From Synechococcales cyanobacterium CNB (GTDB lineage Bacteria > Planctomycetota > Phycisphaerae > Phycisphaerales > UBA1924), in assembly GCA_030263455.1 (NCBI GenBank), contig SZOZ01000002.1:496001-560000 (forward strand): a stretch of DNA of 64,000 nucleotides, read 5' to 3'. Positions 26,901-33,409 of this stretch are shown here, piece by piece. How positions within the stretch are numbered: the first letter of the stretch is position 1; every line of letters begins with the position of its first letter. Under the pieces are notes generated by a model. It saw only the letters and a program-made list of their open reading frames with translations. It was not told where the DNA came from and ran no database searches. The position numbers and the translations under genes were made by a program.

Positions 26901-27140
26901 TCGAAGTACCGCGCGGGGGTGAGCGCGAACTACGACACGGACGCGGGCGACTTCGAGCGGATCTCCGCGACGGTGACGCGGGACTTCCCGAACCTCACGC
27001 TTGGCGTGGCGTTCAGTTACAACAAGATCACGGACGAGGCGGGGATCGGCGTGATCGTCAGCCCGCGTGGGCTGAGCGGGGCCGTCGGGGTAACGGGTTT
27101 GGGAACGGCGCGGAGCGGCTCGTCCCGGCTGGGAGGATGA
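23904..27140 (+). CDS. lptD: LptD-like outer-membrane assembly protein
   Basis: A 1078-residue protein with an N-terminal signal (LALPIVGGAIAIGAPAAG). Residues about 35-170 form a first OstA-type beta domain; a Pro/Arg/Glu-rich linker follows (about residues 205-290, containing runs of ten and nine C at 24631-24640 and 24731-24739). A second OstA/LptD-type beta-jellyroll is at about 295-450, and the C-terminal half is a long beta-barrel with alternating aromatic strands (GVPFLYWPRFVGDP is the LptD plug-like motif; YNERGF, NYTLTSKYRAGVSANYD in the barrel). LptD inserts lipopolysaccharide into the outer leaflet. It is larger than typical 780-residue LptD because of the duplicated N-terminal part. 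Confidence 0.75.
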   Translation: MPRRFRHPARRWLALPIVGGAIAIGAPAAGVSGGAPAHQPEQITALDFGTMRLPAGAVRGRVEFAARRARVWAEPGVRRGDGSVSPPVRRMLLEGDVVVTLGLHRFNAKRAVVWIRRLEPREADDAPPGASVHQVYVYFDRVGGGAADAAVTVSADRLSVQGVVATEEPVRMHVDLAEEGRPRDALIDEAEAELAEHLRAIVAPPAPPVRAERRWRPDRPIVERPPAREEPARAVPPPVREPAPPPPPPVEVMRVPEERGAPPREAPAPVDEAATHPPPVPGGRVVEPEPPPTRIFPSDGVFTFSAGQIVLVPGEDERAVLLTGGVRVQYWQPRSQRTMQLTGERAVIFLSPGGAADLSRLSAEDVLGVYLEGDANATDGKYTLRGPRIYYDVREDRGLVADAVLWSYDARRRIPLYVRASSIRQEGERQFVAERATLANTRFSRPHFSIGAGSVSVTQYSRRDGTSGHLVDARDLTLRGAGVPFLYWPRFVGDPNAIPLRNVAFESSSRTGPAWKTSWDAWSLLGLRPPDGVSTELLADYYNERGFAVGTEASIRRRDHEGNLFAYMLFDDSGTDVMKPGPRLSREGGTRGIVLADHRWRVNDLWTLTLEGSYISDPRLAPALFQGITERRREVTTRGHLARRDDHTLLQIEAKANLDDFITNDYLLSSQGYSVDKLPEAVYSVVGLDLSPDRYPGLFTYHGEHRVGQLALNFHDPEARETGYRTRRTAEAAFGIDPVDSIADRLRSEGLHESPIVRADTRNEFSMQLAAGPINVNPFVVARGTAWDTDFSAYSPEETDNARLWGGAGVRFSTTIHRVDDSVDSRLLDLHRVRHVIEPGVTVWHGFTNVDRVNLPVYDDSVESIAEGTMIRAGIDQAWQTKRGGPGRWRTVDVLTLRTEYVWSSEDTDPESPIGRWFEDRPELSNPGEFLNAEALWQATDAVGIAGRMVYDFERNQPSYSSAGVVVDHTPDFRTYVSTNFVNAMDSTIVSFGANYTLTSKYRAGVSANYDTDAGDFERISATVTRDFPNLTLGVAFSYNKITDEAGIGVIVSPRGLSGAVGVTGLGTARSGSSRLGG

Positions 27141-27149
27141 GAGCGCGGC

Positions 27150-28763
27150 TCAGCCGCCCCGCCGCGTCGGAACGCGCCCGCGCAGGGTCTTGGGCGGGAG
27201 TTTCGCGGGCACGATGCCGCCTGGGAACTTGGCGGCGAGTTTGGCGGGGTCGTCGGGAAGTTGCGGCCCCTCCGGCGCGGCGAGCCGGTTGCGGGGCTTC
27301 TCGGGGACTCCCACGATCTCGACGGGCGGTCGGCCTCCGGTCGGCTCGGGCCGCCATGTCTCGGGCTTGGGCGTGGGGGTGAAGTCGGGGTAGTCCATGC
27401 GCGGGATTTCGGCGTTGACGAGGCGCTCGATCTGCGTCAGCAGCTTGCCCTGCTCGGGCGTCACGAAGGCCCAGGCGACGCCCTTGCGACCGGCGCGAGC
27501 GGTGCGGCCGATGCGGTGGACGTAGAGGTCGGGGTCTTCGGGGAGGTCGTAGTTGACGACGTGACTGATGCCGTCGACGTCGATGCCTCGGCTGGCGAGG
27601 TCGCTGGCGATGAGAACGGCGAGTTCGCCCTCCTTGAACTTGCGCATGGTCGCGGTGCGCCGGCTCTGGCTCATGTCGCCGTGGATGGCGTGGGTTTCGA
27701 CGCCCTTGGCGTTGAGGTAGCGGGCGAGTTCATCGACGGTGCGCTTGAGGCGGCAGAAGACGAGGGTAAGGGCCGGCTCCTCGTGCTTGAGCAGGTGGAG
27801 GAGGAGTTTCTTCTTGTCCCACGGGTTCACGGTGAGGTAGTGCTGCTCGACCATGCTGGCGGTGAGCGAGCCGGCGGTGGTGACGATCTTCTCGGGGTTG
27901 CGCATGTAGCGGCGGGCGAGGTCCTCGATGTCGCGGCTGATGGTCGCGCTGACGACGACGGTCTGCCGCTCGGCTGGGCACCTGGAGAGGATGCGCCGGA
28001 TGTCCTCCCGGAAGCCGATGTCGAGCATGCGGTCCACCTCGTCGAGCACGGCGAAGCGGACGTTCTTGAAGTGGAGATGGCCGCGATCCACCATGTCGAG
28101 GATGCGGCCGGGGGTGCCGACGATGATCTCGGGGCCTCGGCTGAGCTTGTCCACCTGGGTCTGGATGCGCTGCCCGCCGTAGACGGTGACGGCGGTGAGT
28201 CCGGTGTGCCGTCCGAGGTGGTTGATCTCCTCGGTGATCTGCATGGCGAGTTCGCGGGTGGGTGCGAGGACGAGCGCGCTGAAGGCCGCGCCCTTGCGCA
28301 CCATGTGCAGGAGAGGAAGGCCGAAGGCGGCGGTCTTGCCGGTCCCGGTCTTGGCCTGGCCGAGCACGTCGCGGCCGGTGAGGACGGCGGGGATGAGCCG
28401 CGCCTGGATGTACGTGGGCCGCTGGAAGCCGGCCTCGTGCAGCCCGCGCAGCACAGGCTCAGCCAGGCCGAGGGTATCGAAGGCGGTGGTCTGATCGAAG
28501 ACCTCGGGGTTGGCGGTATCCGCGCCGATGCCGCGCTGACGCGCGGGCGCGGGGCGCGAGGGGGGGGCATCGCCGTCGAGGCGTTCGCGCGTGTCGGGGG
28601 CTGCGCCGGCGGGCGCGCCGGAGCGTCCCTTTCCGCCGCGTCTGCGGCGTCGCTTGCGACGGGGCTTGTCGCCCTCGGGCGAGCCGTCGGCGGGCTGGCC
28701 GTTTGGCGTGGCGTGGGCGTGGTCCGGGTCTGCGCCGGCGTCCGGCATCATCATCTGGGTCAT
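27150..28763 (-). CDS. DEAD-box-type ATP-dependent RNA helicase (DEVD variant)
   Basis: A 537-residue protein convergent with the LptD gene. ATG 28763 follows GGAGA; upstream codons lack a ribosome site. The N-terminal 90 residues are low complexity with a KRRRRRGGKG basic patch. The helicase core has the Q motif (FQRPTYIQ), Walker A AKTGTGKTAA, PTRELA, TPGR, motif II as LDEVD instead of DEAD, SAT, and the second domain with ARGIDVDGI and HRIGRTARAG. A Pro-rich tail ends it. Such enzymes remodel rRNA or mRNA and act in ribosome assembly or cold response. The DEVD spelling is unusual but conservative. Confidence 0.92.
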   Translation of the reverse strand: MTQMMMPDAGADPDHAHATPNGQPADGSPEGDKPRRKRRRRRGGKGRSGAPAGAAPDTRERLDGDAPPSRPAPARQRGIGADTANPEVFDQTTAFDTLGLAEPVLRGLHEAGFQRPTYIQARLIPAVLTGRDVLGQAKTGTGKTAAFGLPLLHMVRKGAAFSALVLAPTRELAMQITEEINHLGRHTGLTAVTVYGGQRIQTQVDKLSRGPEIIVGTPGRILDMVDRGHLHFKNVRFAVLDEVDRMLDIGFREDIRRILSRCPAERQTVVVSATISRDIEDLARRYMRNPEKIVTTAGSLTASMVEQHYLTVNPWDKKKLLLHLLKHEEPALTLVFCRLKRTVDELARYLNAKGVETHAIHGDMSQSRRTATMRKFKEGELAVLIASDLASRGIDVDGISHVVNYDLPEDPDLYVHRIGRTARAGRKGVAWAFVTPEQGKLLTQIERLVNAEIPRMDYPDFTPTPKPETWRPEPTGGRPPVEIVGVPEKPRNRLAAPEGPQLPDDPAKLAAKFPGGIVPAKLPPKTLRGRVPTRRGG

Positions 28764-28963
28764 GGGGTCTCCGTGGCCGCGACGGATTCGTCCGGCCCAC
28801 GGCGGATGACAGGCGTTGGCAGCCCCGAAGAAAGGGGGATGGGAACGCTCGCCATCCGCCGCAGACGGTTCGGACAGAAGCGCGGCGTGCCTCTGAACAT
28901 CGGCCCGAGACGCGGTGCGTCGCCACTCCGGCATCGCCAGCCCGGCCTCGGGTCACGAGAAGT

Positions 28964-29767
28964 CTAGGCGCGGGGTGGGGGCGGACCTTCGGAGGCCTTG
29001 CCGGAGCGTTCGATGAGGAGGATGTGCTTCATCAGCGTGGAGGCGGCAGTCGAGCCTGCGGCGGCCCAGCCGCGCCAGCCGTCGCGCCAGGCGGCCTTCA
29101 GAACGATCTGCTTGAGGAAGGCCGCGGGGGGGGAGGTGGCAAGCCGCCAGACGCTGCCGCGCCGGCCGAGGGTGTGCAGGCTCTCGGCGGAAACGCGGGC
29201 GTGCCGGACCTGGTTGGCGAGGTGGTCGGCCATGTCGGTGAAGGAGTCGTGGCGGAGCGTGCCGGGAAGGTCGATGACGCGGCGTCCCGGGCCGGTCTCG
29301 ACGCCGAGTTTGTCGTGGGGGTTGACCCCCCCCCACTTGGCGCGCTCGGCCCTGACGTCGTCGCGGCGCACCAGCCGGAGCCGCCACTCCGGCTGCCAGG
29401 CGTGCTCGAGGAACCGCCCGGCGAACCAGACCTTGCGGTTCACGCGGGCGGCGACCGTGCCAGGCTCGGGCGAGGCGAGGAAGGCCCGGAGCGATGCGGC
29501 CAGGTCTGGCTCGACGGACTCGTCGCTGTCGATGCTGAGAATCCAATCGCACGAGGCCGCGCGGAGGGCGAGCTGCTTGGTGGCAACGTGGCCCCGCCAC
29601 TGGACACGCTCGACTCGCGCGCCCTCGCGCTCGAGGAGCGGGATGGTGCCGTCGGTAGAGCCGGAGTCGAGGGCGACGATCTCCGTGGCGAGGCTGGCGA
29701 CGCTGGCAAGGGTTCGGCCGATGGTGGGCTCGTTGTCGCGGCAGACAATGACGACGGAGAGAGTCAT
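28964..29767 (-). CDS. Family 2 glycosyltransferase, LPS-core type (WaaE/KdtX-like)
   Basis: A 267-residue GT-A glycosyltransferase with LSVVIVCRDNEPTIGRTL at the N-terminus, ALDSGSTDGT, the DxD-like WILSIDSDE motif and a C-terminal part with GWRGWAAAGSTAAS membrane-associating helix. The FLEHAWQPEWRLRLVRR and DLPGTLRHDSF segments match LPS-core enzymes such as WaaE, which add a glucose to heptose. The divergent neighbour is a Kdo/WaaP-like kinase, supporting a role in lipopolysaccharide core assembly on the cytoplasmic side. A run of nine C lies at 29326-29334. Confidence 0.8.
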   Translation of the reverse strand: MTLSVVIVCRDNEPTIGRTLASVASLATEIVALDSGSTDGTIPLLEREGARVERVQWRGHVATKQLALRAASCDWILSIDSDESVEPDLAASLRAFLASPEPGTVAARVNRKVWFAGRFLEHAWQPEWRLRLVRRDDVRAERAKWGGVNPHDKLGVETGPGRRVIDLPGTLRHDSFTDMADHLANQVRHARVSAESLHTLGRRGSVWRLATSPPAAFLKQIVLKAAWRDGWRGWAAAGSTAASTLMKHILLIERSGKASEGPPPPRA

Positions 29768-29836
29768 CCGTCCGCATGGTCGGGCGCGGGGGGACGGATG
29801 TCAATGGGGCGCCGCCCGTCCCATGCCGTGCCACGC

Positions 29837-29842
29837 TACCGT
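29837..29842 (+). promoter_or_regulatory. TACCGT -10-like element
   Basis: TACCGT ends eight bases before the ATG of the LPS-kinase-like gene; no ribosome site lies between, consistent with a leaderless start. Confidence 0.35.
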
Positions 29843-29850
29843 GTCCGCCG

Positions 29851-30651
29851 ATGGACTTCGTGCCGGGCAGGACGTTGCGGGAGGACCGTGCCGGCGGTTG
29901 GGCCGAGCGGCTGTCGGGGGGGGCGTGGGCGCGCACGGCGCGCGTGCTGAAGGAGCACGAGGGCAGCCGAGTGTTCGAGGCCGACGCGGTCGGCGCGTGC
30001 GTGATCGTGAAGGCGTGGCCGGTCGAGGGCGTACGGCGACGCCTGCAACTGCTCACCGCGACGACGCGCGGCCACCGCCACTGGCAGGGCGCGGAGCGTC
30101 TGGCACGGGCGGGCGTGGCGACGGCGCGCCCGCTGTGGCTGGCGACGGCGCGCATCGACAGTCGCCCCGTCGTCGTGCTGGCGATGGAGCGGTTGCAGGG
30201 CAAGACGCTGCTGGCGCACCTGACCGACGGAACGATGAGCGAACGCGAAGCCGAGTCGCTGGCGGGCGCGGTGGGCGAGCAGGTGGGCGCGATCGTGCGC
30301 TCCGGGCTGTTCAACCGCGACCACAAGCCCTCGAACCTGATCGTGACGGGCGCGGTCGGGTCGCGGCCGTCGGTCGCGGTCGTGGACTGCGTGGCGGTGC
30401 GGCGGTCGCGGGGACGGCGGCTGGGGCCGATGGCGCGGATGATCGCGTCGCTGCTCATCGAACCGGCGGGCGTCGGCTCGCCCATCCCCATGCGGACGGT
30501 GCAGGTGGTCTTCGAGTCGGCCGTCGCGTCCGCGTTCCCTCTGGCGTCCGACGACCTGCGCCGTCGCTTGACGTGGGTGGTGGTGCGGCTCGTGGGCAAG
30601 CGCGTTGCCGAGCACGGCGACCCGACACCGCTGCACGACCCGCTGGCCTGA
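29851..30651 (+). CDS. LPS kinase-like protein (Kdo/WaaP family)
   Basis: A 266-residue protein-kinase-fold member. It shows an N-terminal Lys in VIVKAW corresponding to the VAIK lysine, then an RDHKPSNLIV catalytic loop (family form HxDxxxxN), and AVVDC in place of DFG. This pattern belongs to the Kdo kinase/WaaP group that phosphorylates heptose or Kdo of LPS core from ATP. The divergent glycosyltransferase supports that role. ATG 29851 is chosen over an earlier start at 29776 because of the hexamer TACCGT just upstream and the lack of a ribosome site for either. Confidence 0.65.
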   Translation: MDFVPGRTLREDRAGGWAERLSGGAWARTARVLKEHEGSRVFEADAVGACVIVKAWPVEGVRRRLQLLTATTRGHRHWQGAERLARAGVATARPLWLATARIDSRPVVVLAMERLQGKTLLAHLTDGTMSEREAESLAGAVGEQVGAIVRSGLFNRDHKPSNLIVTGAVGSRPSVAVVDCVAVRRSRGRRLGPMARMIASLLIEPAGVGSPIPMRTVQVVFESAVASAFPLASDDLRRRLTWVVVRLVGKRVAEHGDPTPLHDPLA

Positions 30652-30662
30652 GCGGCGGTCGC

Positions 30663-30668
30663 TAGGAT
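30663..30668 (+). promoter_or_regulatory. TAGGAT -10-like element
   Basis: TAGGAT lies 33 bases before the GTG start at 30702, with GGAAGGGA as ribosome site in the resulting short leader. It is within 20 bases of the previous stop codon. Confidence 0.35.
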
Positions 30669-30701
30669 GGGCCGGGGAAGGGAACCGGAAGGGATCGCAC
30701 G

Positions 30702-31523
30702 GTGTTCACGCTGAAGCGCAGCAAGTCCGCGGAGACGGAACCGGACGCGGTGAGGGTTGCGCTGCCGCGCGAACAGTTGCGGTTTTTCCCGCGCAACGAC
30801 GGGCCGCACCCGACCCGCTGGGAGTTCCCGGCGTGGCTGGACAACCCGCGCGTGCGCTGGCTGCAGGCGTTGAAGGAGATGTACGCGATGCCGATCACGT
30901 TCCCGGCGTCGCTCAGCCCGGAGGCGGGCCTGATGCTGCACGGGCTGATCCGCAACCTGCAGCCGCGGGTGATCGTGGAGGTTGGGTCGTTCTGCTCGGT
31001 GAGCACGCACTGGATGGCGGCCGCGCTGCTCGAAGCGGGGCGCACGCCGGGCGCGGGCGGGCCGGGCGGTGCGGAGATCCATTGCTTCGACGATTTCGGA
31101 CCGATCCACAAGGGGCCGTGGCGCGACGCCGAGATGCTCGAGGGGCGGCTGGACTTCGTGAAGGAGCGGCTGGAGCGGGCGGGGCTGATCGACTTCGTGC
31201 GGTTCCATCCCGGTCTGAGCTGGGAGACGCTCCCGCCCGCGCGCGACGAACTGGCGCATCTCGGCGGCGTGGACTTCGCGTTCATCGACGGCGACCACTC
31301 GGTGCCGGGGGCGACGGCGGACTTCCACGCGGTCGAACCGGTTCTGAACACGGGCGGGTACGTGCTGCTGCACGACACGTTCCCGGAACAGTGCGGCGGG
31401 CACATGGGGCCGCGGCACATCCTGGACCATGCGGGCGCGATCGGGCAGGGGCGGTACGAGCAGGTGGAGTTGTACCTGTCGCCGCTGAACTACGGGATGG
31501 GGCTGATGCGTCGGATCGGGTGA
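30702..31523 (+). CDS. Class I SAM-dependent methyltransferase-like protein
   Basis: A 273-residue protein with GTG start behind GGAAGGGA. The fold core is visible: VIVEVGSFCSVSTHWMA (motif I, form EVG-x-x-x-G-x-S), IHCFDDFG (motif II), then VDFAFIDGDHSVPGATADF (IDGDH motif) and GGYVLLHDTFP. This set matches the Methyltransf_24/cephalosporin-hydroxylase-like group that methylates small molecules or sugars. The substrate is unknown. The position next to LPS core genes would allow a sugar-modifying role, but this is only context. Confidence 0.75.
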   Translation: MFTLKRSKSAETEPDAVRVALPREQLRFFPRNDGPHPTRWEFPAWLDNPRVRWLQALKEMYAMPITFPASLSPEAGLMLHGLIRNLQPRVIVEVGSFCSVSTHWMAAALLEAGRTPGAGGPGGAEIHCFDDFGPIHKGPWRDAEMLEGRLDFVKERLERAGLIDFVRFHPGLSWETLPPARDELAHLGGVDFAFIDGDHSVPGATADFHAVEPVLNTGGYVLLHDTFPEQCGGHMGPRHILDHAGAIGQGRYEQVELYLSPLNYGMGLMRRIG

Positions 31524-31562
31524 TGGCGAGGCGGCACGGTTGCGCGGGCGCGCGCGGGCCGC

Positions 31563-31568
31563 TACGCT
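31563..31568 (+). promoter_or_regulatory. TACGCT -10-like element
   Basis: TACGCT ends ten bases before the ATG of the DNA methyltransferase gene, with no ribosome site between them. Confidence 0.35.
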
Positions 31569-31578
31569 ACGTCCGCCC

Positions 31579-32514
31579 ATGACGACGCTGCCACGAACAC
31601 AGACCAAACCGAGGCTGTCGAGGCCGCTCGCCGTGCCGGCGAAGGGCGGGCGCGGCGATGCGCGGGTGTGGGTCGGCGACTGCCGCGAGGTGCTGCCGCG
31701 GCTGGAGGAAGCGCGCGAGCAGCAGATCCGGCTTGTCTTCGCGGACCCGCCGTTCAACTGGAACCGGGCGTACGACGAGTGGCACGATGCGATGCCGGAC
31801 GAGGAGTACCTCGGCTTCACTCGACGCTGGCTCGACCTGTGCGTGGATGCCCTGACGCCCGACGGCTCGATGTGGGTGAACATCCCGGACGACTGGGCGG
31901 CGGAGATCGTGGTGCATCTGAAGCAGCGCGAGATGCACATGGTGAACTGGTGCATCTGGCACTACCGGTTCGGGCAGAACACGTCGCGGCGGTTCATCAA
32001 CTCGAAGGTGCACGCGCTGTACTTCTGCCGCGATCCGTTCAACCGGGTGTGGCGCCCCGAGCGCGTGCTGGAGGTCTCGGACCGGCGTTCGATCTACGGC
32101 GATCCGCGCACCGAGAGCAAGCGTGACGGGATGCCGGCGGGGCTGCGCGTGCCGATGGACGTGTGGTACGGGCGGTACTGGGGGCGGGTGCAGGGGAACA
32201 ACAAGGAGCGCCGGGCCGGGCACGACAACCAGTTGCCGGAGGTGTACCTCGAGCGCGTGATCCTCGCGTGCAGCGAGGAGGGCGACCTGGTGCTCGACCC
32301 GTTCACGGGGAGCGGGACGACGGGCGTGGTGGCGTGCGCGCACGGGCGGCGGTTCATCGGCGTCGAGTACAGCAAGGCGAACGCGGAGCGCGCGGTCGAA
32401 CGCATCGGCGCGGGGATGATCCGCAAGGGCACGGCGTCGTCGCCGACCAGCACGGCGATCCACCCGCCGCGACCGGGACTGAACGGGAAGCGCGCGCGGC
32501 GCGCGTCCGAATGA
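31579..32514 (+). CDS. Orphan DNA methyltransferase (beta-class N6-adenine/N4-cytosine)
   Basis: A 311-residue amino-methyltransferase. The catalytic motif DPPFNW lies near the N-terminus (about residue 56) and the SAM-binding DPFTGSGTTGVVA near residue 240, the order of the beta class (CcrM, HinfI-type). HDNQLPEV in the target-recognition half and an F-x-GxG context are usual. No restriction endonuclease gene lies beside it, so it is probably a solitary epigenetic methylase rather than part of a restriction system. The next gene begins within its stop codon. Confidence 0.85.
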   Translation: MTTLPRTQTKPRLSRPLAVPAKGGRGDARVWVGDCREVLPRLEEAREQQIRLVFADPPFNWNRAYDEWHDAMPDEEYLGFTRRWLDLCVDALTPDGSMWVNIPDDWAAEIVVHLKQREMHMVNWCIWHYRFGQNTSRRFINSKVHALYFCRDPFNRVWRPERVLEVSDRRSIYGDPRTESKRDGMPAGLRVPMDVWYGRYWGRVQGNNKERRAGHDNQLPEVYLERVILACSEEGDLVLDPFTGSGTTGVVACAHGRRFIGVEYSKANAERAVERIGAGMIRKGTASSPTSTAIHPPRPGLNGKRARRASE

Positions 32515-32807
32515 TCTCGCCGGCGAACGAGCCTCACGCGGTGCTGCTGGCCGTGAAGGTCGTGCCGGGGGCGAAGCGGGACGGCATTGTCGGACGGCTG
32601 GGGGACCGGCTGAAGGTGCGCGTGGCCGCGCCCCCGGAGGGGGGGCGGGCGAACCGGGCGGTGTGCGAACTGATCGCGCGCGAACTCGGCGTGCGGGCGT
32701 CGGCGGTCGAGGTCGTCTCGGGGCACGCGAGCGCGGAAAAGACGCTGCTGGTGCGCGGGGTGCGCGCCGAGAACATCGAGGCGAAATGGTGCGCCGACGG
32801 GGCCTGA
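32511..32807 (+). CDS. YggU/DUF167 family protein
   Basis: A 98-residue protein overlapping the methyltransferase stop codon (ATGA). It carries the family pattern VKVVPGAKRDGIVG, LKVRVAAPPEGGRANRAVCELIA and VEVVSGHASAEKTLLVRG. Members are small conserved alpha-beta proteins of unknown biochemical role, widely found in bacteria and eukaryotes. Its stop codon is the first base triplet of a series of 34-bp direct repeats. Confidence 0.88.
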   Translation: MISPANEPHAVLLAVKVVPGAKRDGIVGRLGDRLKVRVAAPPEGGRANRAVCELIARELGVRASAVEVVSGHASAEKTLLVRGVRAENIEAKWCADGA

Positions 32808-32899
32808 AAGGCCCCGCCCCGGTTGCTGCGACGAAGCGTGAAAGGCCCCGCCCCGGTTGCTGCGACGGAGCGTGAAAGGCCCCGCCCCGGTTGCCGCGC
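32805..32899 (+). repeat. 34-bp tandem direct repeats upstream of an MntR-like gene
   Basis: Two full copies and a 27-base partial copy of a unit starting TGAAAGGCCCCGCCCCGG with TTGCTGCGACG(A/G)AGCG, beginning at 32805, 32839 and 32873. The copies differ by one base. The array fills the whole gap between the YggU-family gene and the -10-like element of the metalloregulator gene. Confidence 0.9.
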
Positions 32900-32902
32900 T
32901 GC

Positions 32903-32908
32903 TATTCT
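32903..32908 (+). promoter_or_regulatory. TATTCT -10-like element of the metalloregulator gene
   Basis: TATTCT ends seven bases before the ATG at 32916, immediately after the 34-bp repeat array, with no ribosome site between. Confidence 0.5.
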
Positions 32909-32915
32909 GGGCGCG

Positions 32916-33356
32916 ATGTCGGCGAAGGGAAGCAGGCCGGAGCGCGGCGACGCGGAGCGGTTCCGGACGACGCGGTCCGCGCACCGGGACGAGACGGCCG
33001 AGGACTACACCGAGGCGATCATGCAACTGGTCGAGCGGCGCGGCGAGGCACGGGTACGCGACCTGGCCGCGATGATGGGCGTGAGCCACGTGACGGTGTC
33101 GCGCATTCTCGGTCGTTTGCATGAATGCGGGCTGGTGGAGACCGCGCCGTACAAGCCGGTGACGCTGACGGCGGAGGGGCGGCGCATGGCCGCGGCCGCC
33201 CAGCGTCGGCACGTGGTGGTGCTGGAGTTCCTGGTCGCGCTGGGCGTGAAGCCCGACCAGGCCGAGATCGACGCCGAGGGGATCGAGCACCACGTCTCGG
33301 ACGCGACCATCCGGGCCATGCAGCGGCACACGGCACGGCTGCGGAGGGATGGCTGA
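32916..33356 (+). CDS. mntR: MntR/DtxR-family metal-dependent repressor
   Basis: A 146-residue regulator: winged helix with RVRDLAAMMGVSHVTVSRILGRL, followed by a dimerisation domain with the metal-ligand pattern IDAEGIEHHVSD, matching AEG-x-EHH of MntR and DtxR. There is no C-terminal SH3 domain, so it is MntR-like in size. MntR represses Mn uptake genes on binding Mn(II). It could also regulate the feo genes 2.5 kb away, which is unproven. It starts directly downstream of the 34-bp repeat array, an attractive operator region. Confidence 0.85.
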   Translation: MSAKGSRPERGDAERFRTTRSAHRDETAEDYTEAIMQLVERRGEARVRDLAAMMGVSHVTVSRILGRLHECGLVETAPYKPVTLTAEGRRMAAAAQRRHVVVLEFLVALGVKPDQAEIDAEGIEHHVSDATIRAMQRHTARLRRDG

Positions 33357-33409
33357 GGAGAACAGGAACCGCCGCACGACGACTCACGAACCGCAAACGG
33401 GAGGCGGCC

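Noticed and set aside
31579-32514. Restriction-modification system
   Set aside because: No endonuclease or specificity gene next to the methyltransferase.
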